From: Agrostemma githago
Taxonomy: Eukaryota > Streptophyta > Magnoliopsida > Caryophyllales > Caryophyllaceae
DNA: 64,000 nt
Direction: 5' to 3'
Assembly (NCBI GenBank): GCA_958450325.1
Contig: OY288249.1
Location: forward strand, 63,800,166-63,864,165
Part shown: positions 1 through 11,789 of the stretch, one piece after another
Position numbering within the stretch: position 1 is the first letter of the stretch
Layout: each line of letters starts with the position of its first letter
Translations under genes and position numbers: made by a program
Notes under the pieces: model-generated
Seen by the model: only the letters and a program-made list of their open reading frames with translations
Databases searched by the model: none
Told to the model about the DNA's origin: nothing

Positions 1-204
1 TAGGTCAATGAATCTGAGAACTATGAAATGGATGCAGAATTAAGTTGCAGGTAGTAAAAAAAATAAGCGAACATAAAAAGGATCCTCAAAAAATTTTAAC
101 TATTCATGTGCAGGTATTAAGCAGAGCAAGGGTAACAAAGAATTGAAAACAAAGTGTTGGGAAAATCAAGATAGATAACCTTGTTGAGAAGTATTTGTCA
201 AAGG

Positions 205-3200
205 TTATTCGAACTGTGCTATAACAGTCTCTTCAACCACAGTCCAGCCATTCCTGTTAGATATTGTGTGATCTGATTTTTGAAAGCAGCTCTGGGTAGA
301 ACCAAAAACCCTATATCAGAAAATTTAAGCACCCAGTGGTTGCCAACGTAGAGAAAATAAGGGTGGGGAAAGGATGTAAGGCCATTTCGGATTTTATGTG
401 AACTAATCACCATTATCAAATCCAGGTACATATAGGAGCCGGCAAAAAAACCTATAATACTCATTGCATAGGTGCACAAGAGAAACAAATATGATTACTT
501 TATAAAACAGTCTCATCAGCAAAAACAAGCTCAGTTTGTCACAACATTGACAAGTTAGACCCAATTCCATTCCAACTACTTAGGTTATGATAATCTGTAC
601 TCCGTATAAGTTATGTGCCTCCACTTGTATCTCATGTGAAGAGGTTCAAACCATTAGGTGAGAAAAAAACAACTCCTGTTTCAGTTAGCCTCTGTGTATA
701 TGTTTCAGTAAGGAAACAGAGGGAAAACTGAAGAACCAAAACATAAATATAGAATTTGGATCTCGTGCCAAGTATCTTATGGTGTTTTGTATATATCTAA
801 TCTCAAGCACTGACCAACCCTAACCCCAAATACTTACCAATCCTTGCCCTCCCTCCCCTATCTTTCTCATCCTGGCTCCTATGCTTCTATCGCCACCGGC
901 GAGCAACGGCGCCGCCTCCCTATAGTTACGGAGTATATCTATATTTGCATCTAGAATATTACGGAGTATGTTTGTGTATCTGAAATATAGTCCATTACGA
1001 GATCCTGCCCCAATAGTTACGCCTTAGGATATAAATAGCTCATATGAAACCTGTGAGTGATTAATAAACTGAAGAACGTTATGTAGCACACAATTACTCC
1101 TGGCCCTCAGATTTGATAACTGTGATATCAATGGGATGTCACGCTAAATTCACCTATAGCTATTAGTTGCCGTTGACAAGGGATCTTATGAATTCCCAAG
1201 CTTAATTTGCTCAGACCACTACTTCACCTTTAGAAGTAAAAGCCTGCGAGCCACTCACTAGTCACAACTCCCGTGAGGCCGTGACCGAGTGTTAATAATG
1301 GCTTAGTTACCTAAAGACATCTAAGGAAGATGGCAACAAGAGTCTTTTCTATCTTTAAACATAGAACAAAGTCATGATTTCATAACCATTATTCTTACCT
1401 TTGAGCATGTATATACCATAAGAGTCATCCAACTCCAGTTATCCAGCAACTCTCTCTGCACATTAGTAGCTCCTTCCAGTAGAAAATAAACTAACGGAGG
1501 CATGAGCTGCATTTCATAATGCTTGCATCCACCACATAGGCCACATGGTCCAGATTTGCTAGCAACTCCAGTAGCCAATAGAGGCACCCCTCCAAAAGAA
1601 TACCTGATTACAAGATGCCTTTAGAGATTGAGAACATACACAAATAGCTACCATTTTCTGGAAAATAAAAATATGAAAAATACGCAATGAACTAGAGTAT
1701 AATTTAATAAAGCCTACATTAGGCAGACTATATTTTGTGAACTTTACCTGAGACACTGTTTTGGGCATCCATCTACCCTTTTCTTAAACTTTAGGTATGT
1801 GCGATCTGCATGCAGAGCTTTATCATACTCATACTTTTCCTTTTCCCATGACTCGTTATGGTCATCATCATCCTTACCAACTTGAAAATCGTCAGGTTTA
1901 GCTGATGATATACTTGTAAACGCCGGCACCAAATCATGACCAGATCTATCCTCTTGATAAAACATATAGAAGCAAGGCAACACTGCAAAAACAAGTGCCC
2001 GAGAACAATCATAATCAGTAAAGAGCATTATATCACTCGAAAGATTTGGATGGAAACTTAGGATTTTCTAACTTTACCCCTGAATTATTCCACTTTCTCA
2101 CTTACATCCTTTCGTTTTTTTGTGAAAACGCTTTGACTAGGCATTACTCTTAGTTACGCCTTCCAAAAACGATAAAAGGAAAAAAAACATCCCGTAAAAG
2201 ACAATGACTTTGGAAAAAAAACACCGCTTTTGGAATTTGTATTCTCGTCAATCATAGTTTTTGACTAACTATATTTCCTTATTACGAGTTCAAATAAAAA
2301 TCACTGCTATTGACCTGAAGGAAAAAACCCTGAAGGAAAAAATTACTAGCATTTTTGGAAACCGTAGCTAAGAATTATGGATGATTAAAGTATTTTTTCA
2401 TAAAAAGAGGGTGCAAGTGAGAAAATGAAATATTTGAGGGGTGTAAGTGAGAAAGTCATAAAAAAAACTTTCGTTGCGCAATATAAGCTATACTGCTATG
2501 TTGGCCAAGAGACAAAACAGGCAAGAAACCATCATGAAAACACTGAGGGTTCTTGAGATCCTTATGCCTCCTGGTAGCAACAGCTAAATCGGTGACCAAA
2601 AATCAGATGATGCCTCTTGATGCTTTCAGGAAGATAGCAAGTTTTAGTTGAGGCTTTAGTTAGGCTCTTATGTACATAGGTTAGACTAGATGAACTGATC
2701 AGCTATTGCATTTTGAAGGGGAAAAAACTCAAACAAACCAGAGGTAAAACTCTCCGGAGTACTTGTGAATCTATATTAAAGAGAATATATACAATGATAT
2801 AATAAACTAAATATCAAAATTTACCAAGAACGGGGTCATCAACTCTTCTAGAGTTTGGGACCAACTGATGAGATTGATCAGAATTCTTTTGCCTCCTGGT
2901 GCTTTTTTTCACAGGGCCCGAAGCAAGATTTGCAGCTTCGGATAGAGCCCTGGCTAAATCCTCCATGTTTATGTCTTCATTTTCTCCATCACCCTCTGAC
3001 TCAGATTCAAATGAGTACAAGTCGTCCCACAACTTAGAATCTGAGGTGAAGGTAGGTGACTCAGTTAAGTGAGATGTTTCTAAGCTGCCAGATTTTGGTT
3101 CCTCAAACATATCCGGCTTCTGAACACGAATCGCACGCCAGCTGTAAGTTCAATGCAGTGGCAAGATGATAAAACAAGTCCCAATATGTCAATCTGAAAT

Positions 3201-3658
3201 TCAAACCCATACCAGCTTCAAAATGCCTGATTAAAATATACCTTCCACAATGTACATCAGTACAGCCAAAAATATAGATTACACGCTCGTCAATCTTCAC
3301 GGTCTCAGTAGCAATTGGTGCATAAACCTAAAAAAAGGTGTCATTTCTTGTGCTTAAGGGAAACATGTAGTTTAATGGATGATAAAGCTTGGAGTAAAAT
3401 ACCTGCGCAATGAGACAGAGATTACTTGTACATGAATTACAGTGCAGCAGTTCCGGGCCTAAAGATGACTCGGGGAAAGGCCAATCCTTCAAGAAAATAA
3501 AGCAAGGGTGACAATTGTGTGATCGTAAGGAGAAGAAAGTCCGAGTAACAAGAAAGGGGACTTACAGGAACACCACCCACTTTAGTCGTGTAATGATCAG
3601 AAGCCTCTAAATTATCATTAGCCCAAGATCCAGGTAAGCCGAGAGCAACCTCTTCCAT
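205..3658 (-). CDS. PDCD2-like protein (programmed cell death 2 family), seven exons, complete
   Basis: Exons, in transcript order: 3658-3566, 3486-3403, 3327-3242, 3141-2825, 1982-1748, 1603-1399, 291-205. All introns are GT-AG, the phases agree, and the total is 1107 nt (368 residues plus TAA). The N-terminal part has a Cys-rich zinc-type region (C47, C50, C55, C81, C86) with the family signature GLPGSWANDN near the start. The middle is acidic and low-complexity (about residues 100-190). The C-terminal PDCD2_C domain (from about residue 272) contains CGLCGGCKHYEMQLMPP, and the protein ends WTVVEETVIAQFE. Family members act as chaperones for a 40S ribosomal protein (uS5/RPS2) during ribosome biogenesis; that role is taken from animal and yeast homologues and is an inference here. 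The ATG at 3658 is the first in frame and matches the usual family N-terminus. Intron 4 holds a foldback MITE. Length is normal for the plant family. Confidence 0.93.
2070..2457. mobile_element. Foldback MITE inside intron 4 of the PDCD2-like gene
   Basis: The two ends are imperfect inverted copies: the left end reads ACTTTCTCACTTACATCC and the right end GGGTGTAAGTGAGAAAGT. Inner blocks also pair (TTAGTTACGCCTTCC with GGAAACCGTAGCTAA). No coding capacity. The same insertion is present in the inverted duplicate, so it predates the duplication. Confidence 0.6.
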
Positions 3659-4440
3659 AGCTTAATTCACTGCAAGTCACGCATAACATTGTCAGAAGCG
3701 AATTTCCAAGACCGGGCTGTTTAGACATAACGCCGCGAAACAATTGGGTTAATCCTGCTATCAGAGGTTAACTATCCCACTTAGTAAACCGGGCTGTTTA
3801 GACATATAAAGATAGTGTCGTTTGATTTATTGCGCATTAAAATAGAGAGGATGGGAGATTCGAACGTGGGACCTATTGTCCACAATAGCTCCGTCTTGAG
3901 CACTAGACTAAGGCATTTTCAGCAGCGAGTCTCGTTTGATGATAATCGAACCAACAACATGACTCGTGAACTCTCCATCCTAACAAACTCCACAACAAAT
4001 TGGCCACATCTAGTGAGATTAAGCCTATGAGCACTGTTTGCGGCGTTTCGTCGAACAGCTAACATGCAAATAGTACTCTAGTAAAATACTCGACATAAAC
4101 AGCTGTAGATTTTACAAACTGCCCAGAAATTCGCACAAAATTCATACCTTGACGAATTGCTGAAATAAAATTCATACATTAACAGTGATTATGAACCTCG
4201 AAAACTAATTAAAGGTTGAAAACTCATAAATTAAAGCAGAAACGCACAACTAAAAACAATAGAAGACGCAACTGACATTAGTTTATTACTCCTTGAAGTT
4301 GGACCTTGCTTCAAAGATGCGGCGACAATAGAGATGAGGCGGTGAATCAAGGCTTCGATTTCTTCATTTCTTTTTGCTGTGCACTGCGCCGGAATGGGAT
4401 CAACTATGAAGGCTGCGATAAGCTTTGTTTATGGTTTTGC
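3659..4440 (-). promoter_or_regulatory. 5' leader and promoter side of the PDCD2-like gene, probably with a leader intron
   Basis: The bases just upstream of the ATG read like a splice acceptor (gacttgcag followed by 11 nt and the ATG). A possible donor lies near 4310, in a stretch that looks like 5' UTR (4270-4440), so a leader intron of about 630 bp is likely. It contains a SINE-like segment and a direct repeat of ccgggctgtttagacata (near 3713 and 3787). No TATA box was firmly identified. The exact transcription start is not visible from sequence alone. Confidence 0.45.
3830..3925 (-). repeat. tRNA-derived SINE-like segment
   Basis: Read on the minus strand, the segment has an A-box-like block (around 3912-3890, TAGTCTAGTGCTCAAGACG) followed by a B-box-like block GTTCGAATCTC (around 3865-3853). 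This is the internal Pol III promoter layout of plant SINEs. It sits in the probable leader intron of the PDCD2-like gene. The tail and target duplication were not resolved, so it could also be a decayed tRNA-like fragment. Confidence 0.4.
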
Positions 4441-4474
4441 GTTTGTTACTCTTGGAGTTTTGTCTAGGTTTCGG

Positions 4475-4635
4475 GGTTTAATTTTGGGACAACTTACCAA
4501 ATGGGTAAAGAAGATTTGGTAAAAAAATGTCCCCGCTGTCAAATCTATAGTCTCCCAACGATCATCCTCATCCAAAAGTCACCTTAATGCAGGTTTAATT
4601 TTGGGACAACTTACAAAATGGGTAAAGAAGATTTG
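4475..4635 (+). repeat. Pair of 45-bp direct repeats at the duplication breakpoint
   Basis: The block beginning GGTTTAATTTTGGGAC at 4475-4519 returns at 4592-4635 with one or two changes. The second copy runs directly into the start of the inverted gene duplicate. The 70 bp between them are unique. Confidence 0.75.
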
Positions 4636-6007
4636 AATTTCAGATTGACATATTGGGACTTGTTTTATCATCTTGCCACTGCATTGAACTTACAGCTGGC
4701 GTGCGATTCGTGTTCAGAAGCCGGATATGTTTGAGGAACCAAAATCTGGCAGCTTAGAAACATCTCACTTAACTGAGTCACCAACCTTCACCTCAGATTC
4801 TAAGTTGTGGGACGACTTGTACTCATTTGAATCTGAGTCAGAGGGTGATGGAGAAAATGAAGACATAAACATGGAGGATTTAGCCAGGGCTCTATCCGAA
4901 GCTGCAAATCTTGCTTCGGGCCCTGTGAAAAAAAGCACCAGGAGGCAAGAGAATTCTGATCAATCTTATCAGTTGGTCCCAAACTCTAGAAGAGTTGATG
5001 ACCCTGTTCTTGGTAAATTTTGATATTTAGTTTATTATATCATTGTATATATTCTCTTTAATATAGATTCACAAGTACTCCGGAGAGTTTTACCTCTGGT
5101 TTGTTTGAGTTTTTTCCCCTTCAAAATGCAATAGCTGATCAGTTCATCTAGTCTAACCTATGTACATAAGAGCCTAACTAAAGCCTCAACTAAAACTTGC
5201 TATCTTCCTGAAAGCATCAAGAGGCATCATCTGATTTTTGGTCACCGATTTAGCTGTTGCTACCAGGAGGCATAAGGATCTCAAGAACCCTCAGTGTTTT
5301 CATGATGGTTTCTTGCCTGTTTTGTCTCTTGGCCAACATAGCAGTATAGCTTATATTGCGCAACGAAAGTTTTTTTATGACTTTCTCACTTACACCCCTC
5401 AAATATTTCATTTTCTCACTTGCACCCTCTTTTTATGAAAAAATACTTTAATCATCCATAATTCTTAGCTACGGTTTCCAAAAATGCTAGTAATTTTTTC
5501 CTTCAGGTCAATAACAGTGATTTTTATTTGAACTCGTAATAAGGAAATATAGTTAGTCAAAAACTATGATTGACGAGAATACAAATTCCAAAAGCGGTGT
5601 TTTTTTTTTCCAAAGTCATTGTCTTTTACGGGATGTTTTTTTTCCTTTTATCGTTTTTGGAAGGCGTAACTAAGAGTAATGCATAGTCAAAGCGTTTTCA
5701 CAAAAAAACGAAAGGATGTAAGTGAGAAAGTTGAATAATTCAGGGGTAAAGTTAGAAAATCCTAAGTTTCCATCCAAATCTTTCGAGTGATATAATGCTC
5801 TTTACTGATTATGATTGTTCTCGGGCACTTGTTTTTGCAGTGTTGCTTTGCTTCTATATGTTTTATCAAGAGGATAGATCTGGTCATGATTTGGTGCCGG
5901 CGTTTACAAGTATATCATCAGCTAAACCTGACGATTTTCAAGTTGGTAAGGATGATGATGACCATAACGAGTCATGGGAAAAGGAAAAGTATGAGTATGA
6001 TAAAGCT
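4634..6007 (+). pseudogene. Inverted partial duplicate of the PDCD2-like gene (part of intron 3 through part of exon 5)
   Basis: This segment is the reverse complement of about 3206-1817 and carries the end of intron 3, all of exon 4 (about 4698-5014), intron 4 with the same MITE (5379-5755), and exon 5 up to the codons for YEYDKA, where similarity stops. By eye, exon 4 differs at about four positions of 300, two of them changing residues (K to E, H to Y). It lacks the start, the zinc-type N-terminus and the C-terminal domain, so it cannot make a full protein. It lies head-to-head with the intact gene; a transcript crossing both arms would fold into a long hairpin. Confidence 0.92.
5379..5755. 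mobile_element. Second copy of the intron-4 foldback MITE
   Basis: Reverse-complement counterpart of the MITE at 2070-2457, carried along in the partial gene duplicate. The ends TGACTTTCTCACTTACACC and GGATGTAAGTGAGAAAG are still recognisable. Confidence 0.6.
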
Positions 6008-7640
6008 AATATCGTTGTTATTGTAACTTAATATATTTCTATGTTCGTTATCGAAGGTTCAAATCAAATGTAATAAGTGAAAACATAGTACTTTATAAAT
6101 ATTTAAGAAAATCAAGTTAAAACGATAAATTTTAGAAAATATACGATTTAGAGACAAAATGGTAAATATAAATAAAGTATAAATAGCGTAGGAGTTTTAG
6201 AACCGAAACGAGATTTAAAACCTTTCAAATGTCTTTAGCAATTAAATTAAATTTATTAATAACAATACAAGTTTTGATTAAAAAAAAAAATAATAAATTG
6301 TAATGATAAGAAGTTATTTAGTGAAAATAGCCTTGACAAAAATGTATTTCAAACAAAACGACTATTTTCTAATGTATTAACATAAGTTGTAAAACAAAAT
6401 TAACTTATTAAACCAGTATACAAATCTCGGTTATAATATAAAAGTACGATCTTAACTTAAAATAATAACTTACTGAGATATGACAAAATTATGAAACTGA
6501 TACTATTTAGTTACTAGTGTCACGATAACCAACAAAATATTATAATGATCATTAATAATAAAAATTAATAACGATTTATGAAACGATATTGAAAAGTTAT
6601 AAAATGTTTATAAGATGCACGATCTGAAATACTATTTATAGCAAATAATAAGTAGCTAAAAATAAAACCGAAGGTAAAGTATCTACTACATTCTACTACT
6701 CAACCCACGATATAATACCGAGTAACGCCCTAAAGTTACCTTGAGCTAATAATCTCAATGCAGTTGTCCCTCTAATTAGACCAAGCTCCACTCCCGAGTC
6801 TAAGAGTGTCTTGAATACTTGTTCTTGGTTAGGTCTTCACGAAATCCTAGAAACACAAACATATGGTATGAGATACCATAGAAGACGAGTAGAACAATAG
6901 AGAACGAATGGGTAACCGAATTACCCACAGAATAAAGAGGTGAATGGAAAGATTAGAAGTACGAACGGAGGGAGATTTATATACTGCTTTAGAAGAATGA
7001 GAGAGGCAAAGTTGGACTCAAAAAGCATAACATCGGGGAAGAACAATGCCTAACTGATACACGAATAAGGAGGGAACGATGTGGGCAACACAGTGTTACC
7101 AGATTCGCAGTTCGCCGGCACGATTTCCGAACTAGTTCGCCCGATTTACGAATTAGTTCGTTCGCGAACTAATTCACCATCACCAACTAACTGAATTTTG
7201 AAATAGAAATTGCTCAATCAATCAAGCATGAAAACAACAAAAATCAATCCGGAACAAATACCATTACCTGATGAGCCCGTGAAATGAACCAGAAGTAGGA
7301 GAAAAATCTTCAGAGTTTCGACTTTTGACTTTCGACTTTCAATTTTTTCGACGAAGATGAGAGATGAGGAGGATGATAAGCGAGGAGGAAATAAAGATGA
7401 TATATTAGGAGGAGGAATAGGTCGATTTCAATTTTTCCAATTTTTTTTGGGTTGATTAGGAGGAGGGAGATGAAAGATGTAGCACTGCAGGCTGTCCCCA
7501 GCTCGGCCCATAGAGTCATAGAGTTAGGGTCATAATTAATATTGGACTCCAACACAAAATATACAGATCGCATACAAAACGCATGTCGTATTTTTTGGAA
7601 TTTTTTTAAAAATAAATCAAAGCACAACCCGAGAATCGAC
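6008..7640. other. AT-rich intergenic DNA, no gene recognised
   Basis: There is no convincing reading frame. A short tract at about 7090-7170 has clustered palindromes (CGAACTAGTTCG, CGAATTAGTTCG) beginning CAGTGTTACC, which resembles a hAT-type terminus, but no partner end was found. Confidence 0.5.
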
Positions 7641-7744
7641 ATGAAAACCGAAGCAGGGCACGAACGGAAACGGGTAGGATCAGGCACGGGACCCTGCCCG
7701 GGCCAGGCACGAAATTCGGCTTGGCACGCCCGAAATGTCACCTC
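7641..7744 (-). mobile_element. Possible hAT terminus (fragment)
   Basis: Read on the minus strand from 7744 the sequence begins TAGAGGTGACATTTCGGGC and continues GC-rich with repeated CCCGTGCC-like words, in the style of hAT ends. No matching opposite end or 8-bp target duplication was located, so only the terminus is claimed. Confidence 0.3.
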
Positions 7745-7753
7745 TAAGTACAG

Positions 7754-8021
7754 TACTCCGTATTACTTAGTTCGAATCCAAAGGGTACGTTTGTTTTTCA
7801 CACTTACCGATACACGTTTTACACCGTCAATATCTTTCGTTTTACATTAAAAAAAAATTATAAAAATTCGATATTCTTAATCTGCTCATAAAGACGAATC
7901 AAACAAGATCCAACCTGACTATATTTTCTCTTATAGATTGTCGTTAATATTAATGATTCTCTTGAGTTATGAATAGTGTCCAAAAGGGAAGCATACCCTT
8001 TGGATTTGAACGGAGGGAGTA
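7754..8021. mobile_element. Stowaway-like MITE (Tc1/mariner type)
   Basis: About 268 bp, bounded by TA. The left end is TACTCCGT followed by TTCGAATCCAAAGGGTA; the right end is TACCCTTTGGATTTGAACGG then AGGGAGTA. The inverted termini and TA target fit Stowaway MITEs. No open reading frame. Confidence 0.75.
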
Positions 8022-8204
8022 ATTTATTTCACTCCACTTTTTAGTGTATTAGAAATTACGTCTCATATTAGTGTGAGACGGTTTTACCAGAGATTATTAA
8101 TTATAATACTCCGTATTAATTAACTTTTTGTATTAGTTCACTAGTACGAGTATTAAATAGACACAATTAATATTTCGTTACTTTTATTAATTCGTATTAA
8201 GTTA

Positions 8205-8320
8205 TATTATTGTCTAAATTAATTCGTTAAAGTATAGGACTCAATCGAGTTCACTTGGGATATCGAATTTCGGAGTGAATTTCGAACTAGAACCTTGAAT
8301 TCGAACCACATCGAACTTCG
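8205..8320 (+). repeat. Dispersed repeat, copy 1
   Basis: The segment from TTGTCTAAATTAATTCGTT through ACATCGAACTTCG matches 10921-11030 at roughly 80% by eye. It is probably a relic of a shared, unidentified element. Confidence 0.6.
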
Positions 8321-8339
8321 AATACACCTAGCTTTCTAC

Positions 8340-10507
8340 TTATAAGTTGACTTTCGTCTCAAACCTCTTTTTTCCTCTATATTATATAATTCACACGATA
8401 TTGACATTTATCTTAATTAGAAAGATGTTAGGATCCATCCATCCACCCAACTTTCTTTGAGGTTTACCATTATCAAAAAGCAAGTAAGGCACTAGCTAGA
8501 ACTACCCAATCAACTAATAGTCGAAGAGAAGATGTACTGTGAGACCAAAAATATGAAAAATAAGAGAGTGATAAGAATTATAGTACAAAATGAGAGGGGT
8601 GTACGGTACTATTTAGCAAAAAAAATAAAAAAATCACATTGCCACCTACACTATCAAATTGAATTGAAGAGATATACTAAAAGTAGCAAGAAAATACCAG
8701 AACAATGATGATTAGGTAAACATTGTGGGCTAAAAAATACTCCTAGAAACTAAAATAAGAAGAGCTAAAGTAAGATAAAATCAATAAGATTGAGAGTGAT
8801 ACATGAATAAAAAAGAAAACGGAAAAAGAGGGCCGTTAACAACACATGACTAGAGAAAACTTCAAACAATGAATTTGATAGAACATAATTGAATGAGTTA
8901 AAAATATTTTAAAACATAAAGTCTTCTGAGTAGGATGAGAGATGTGCCAAGTGTGTAGATTGTATAAACCTAATGAAGAATGTTTATTTTAAAACAATGC
9001 CAAGTGTGTTACTCCGTATAACGTATGAGTATAAAGTGAAACTACATTCCAAATAAAATACCATATGTGGATATGAAACTGAAGCGGATATCTCATATGG
9101 AGTACTGTTCTGGCAGATCCATCAACAGAATTATCAAAAGTTGATACAAATATCCCAAGGACCAAATAATACTAGCACAGTTGATGACGAAAAATCAACT
9201 GTACTAGGTAATTCAACTAGTGCTATGCATTAATCTTAGGTTATCATATAGTAAAATGTGGATGTATATACATCTTTGTTTGTCTAGGAAACGTAAGGAA
9301 TGACATATTTCTAGATGAATTCCATAACCATAAGAGAGTTTAGAACATGTGGCAATGTGCCCTCACAGTTATGAATAGACGGTGTCACACATAAAACCAG
9401 AAAGAACGGGATCCATACTCTATGCATCTGCATAAATGTACAACACTCGTAAATCATAATTACACACAAATAAGCCAGAATGTCAAACATTCCACATTGT
9501 ACAACAGAGACAATTAAGAATAACCTATGGCCTATGTGTCTTATGATAAATGAAAAAGTTGAGCAAGACTTGGACTCTGTACATATGTTTTTTTCCTGCT
9601 GTAAAGAGAGTCACATGGAAGTTTAACCTAAGCTATCAATAACACTAGTCAATGACTTTATCGCAACTATGCATATGAAATTTGTATTTAGTGCAAATGC
9701 AATCAATAGGGCAGTTATGATTTACGTTGGCTCCGTATTACATGTGTACTTGTAACTCGCTAGCATAATTGGTCGTTAAAAGGAAGATAAGTGGACAAAG
9801 GCAACACTAACCTCTGCAATGGCAGTAAAATCAGGGGTGAAAACTTTTGGTGTCAACTAGCCATTTCTCAATGTAGGGATACAATTAGAATAACAATCAA
9901 AACCACGATATTACCGAAAAACTGAAATGAAATTCCCATTTTTTTATATACATTTAGACATCTAAATTACAATCAACAAACTACACACCTTAACAATTCA
10001 ACAAAATGGTGACACTTTCAAACTTAATCAAAACACCTAAAACTCGATTTCGACACAAAAATTGATACTCCCTTGAACAGACAGACTCTTCATTAATTTA
10101 CACATGAAAATACAATACACGCACTTTGAATATCAAGCAATTCCTTTAATCATAGCACAAATTCCAATAATACAGCGTAATTAGAGACTTAACTGCACAA
10201 AATTCAAACAATCTCAACTCAACCAATCTGAACTACGAAACATCAGTGACGAAGTCAGAATGAGGATGAAAGTTACCTAAAATTTTGGAAACAACGCAGT
10301 AGCTAGAGACATCAACAAAAAGCAAAAACTCGTACTCTGCAGAAAAACTCTAACCAAAAAAACTACGGAGTATAAATTACTAAAAAAAATACTACACTCG
10401 AAATAGATCAGAATTAGTAACAAAAAGCTTCAATTGAAGCCTAGATAGGACTGGTAATTGTATTTGAATCAAAAATAAATAATGAAATTCAACAAATTGA
10501 AAAAAAA
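8340..10507. other. Gene-poor AT-rich stretch
   Basis: No long frame and no recognised element. A minus-strand exon-like piece ends with a plausible donor near 9811 (GCAGAG followed by GTTAGT), which might belong to the same unidentified transcript as the 5'-exon candidate at 10508-10699. This is weak. Confidence 0.35.
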
Positions 10508-10699
10508 TCACTTGTAAGCGATTGCCTGGTTGCGTCTGTGAGAGGAGGTGGAACGACAGACTAATGACATGTGTGTTACCGGCGCGTCTTCTTCTTCGTG
10601 AGTCGTCTTCTTCACGTCGTCAAATTTAGGGTTCTCCGTGTTTAGTGTATTTCTTCGGGTCGACATGTATGTTTTGTGTTTTCTGGTTATAAGTTTCAT
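10508..10699 (-). CDS. Unidentified short frame, possible 5' exon of a minus-strand gene
   Basis: A 63-residue minus-strand frame (begins MKLITRKHKT, ends NQAIAYK) lies in a patch with higher GC than its surroundings and UTR-like purine-rich text. Its end coincides with a weak GT donor-like site. I do not recognise the protein; it has no transmembrane segment, no signal peptide and no known motif. It may be the promoter-proximal exon of a transcript running toward lower coordinates, or chance. Confidence 0.2.
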   Translation of the reverse strand: MKLITRKHKTYMSTRRNTLNTENPKFDDVKKTTHEEEDAPVTHMSLVCRSTSSHRRNQAIAYK

Positions 10700-10749
10700 T
10701 TTGTGTGTTCTAAGTTTTTAATTTTAAACGTGAAAATCACGGATATATT

Positions 10750-10865
10750 TTAAAATAATTGTCACAATTTTATTTTTAAAATTAATTGTGACAAATAGGG
10801 GTGACAATATGGGCAATATTGTCACAATTATTTGTCACAACTAAATTGTGAAAGTATTTTTGATA
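10750..10865. repeat. Small foldback built on ATTGTCACAATT
   Basis: The words TTGTCACAATT and AATTGTGACAA alternate four times, so the tract can form several overlapping hairpins. It has no coding capacity and is possibly a MITE core. Confidence 0.45.
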
Positions 10866-10920
10866 TTTTTTTTAAATAAAATTGTTTATTAATATTACGT
10901 AGCTTTTATAATTCGTTTAA

Positions 10921-11030
10921 ATTATAGTATTGTCTAAATTAATTCGTTTAAATATAGGACCGAACCGAGTTCACCTGGGGTAGCGAATTTCGAACCCAAA
11001 CTTCGAACTCGAACCGCATCGAACTTCGGA
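10921..11030 (+). repeat. Dispersed repeat, copy 2
   Basis: Partner of 8205-8320; shares TTGTCTAAATTAATTCGTT at its start and GCATCGAACTTCG (copy 1: ACATCGAACTTCG) near its end. It ends next to the probable Gypsy LTR. Confidence 0.6.
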
Positions 11031-11124
11031 CAATGTATCCTTGGGGCAACATTGGGTAGCAATACACGATCACATACAAACTGAGTAGCAACAGTAGTAA
11101 TAACACGTCACCCACAACAGTAGC

Positions 11125-11789
11125 TGTTAAGAAATAAGTGCCTAGCAATTGTCCTTTTGGACCTTGAATTGATTTGTTCCTAATATCTTTCCTAAACTTG
11201 ATCTTCTTATTTTTGTAACATAAGATTATTTGGTTTTAGGAAAGATTAGCCTTGGTTTCCTAATTAGTTTAGGTAACTAGTTTAGGTGGAATAATACTAT
11301 ATAAAGACCTGACTAGTTTCTAGGTTAATTAGAACAGAGAGATGATTTGAGAGCACAATATAGAGGGCTGATTTGTGAAGTTTTCTTTAGGGAAAACTCA
11401 GTTTGTTTCGAGTCCCTATTATTTGGTGGTTCTATTGATCTCGTCTTCGTTGGAGACCGTTGGAGTTTGTTCGGATCTTGGTTGGCCGCAAGATCGTTTG
11501 TCCTTCGTCTCGTCGGTGAGTTCGTCGCAGGTCGACTCAGTCTGGGTAGTCTCTTTCCAGTTTGAGATTACTATCTTGTTGGTAGAATTGGTAGTACTTT
11601 TGGCTTTAGCTGTGAGCTATTAAACGCGTGTATTACGGTCTACTGTTGTACTATTATCTCCACAATAGTGAATTTGGTCTCCTTGTCGGTGTGGACGTAG
11701 TTAGTGATTTTGCTGGTGAACCACGTAAATTCCGTGTCTCAGTTTAAATATTGTTTGTTCGTTGTTTTGTTCTTCTCGCGTAATTAACA
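11125..11789 (+). mobile_element. Copia-type solo LTR
   Basis: 665 bp bounded by TGTTAA and TTAACA (perfect 6-bp inverted ends). It contains a TATA box followed by a transcribed-looking part. Its 3' third has the block GGTGTGGACGTAG then GAACCACGTAAATTCCGTG and ends CGCGTAATTAACA, a pattern typical of plant Copia LTRs just before the primer-binding site. No primer site, internal domain or second LTR follows, so it is a solo LTR. A clean 5-bp target duplication was not seen. Confidence 0.75.
11298..11305 (+). promoter_or_regulatory. TATA box of the Copia LTR
   Basis: TATATAAA inside the Copia LTR, the expected U3/R promoter position. Confidence 0.6.

Noticed and set aside
219..488. 89-codon minus-strand frame with hydrophobic start
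   Set aside because: Overlaps the last PDCD2-like exon in a different frame and extends into the intron; the spliced reading is much better supported.
2855..3037. 60-codon plus-strand frame in both gene copies
   Set aside because: Antisense shadow of the acidic exon 4; no independent support.
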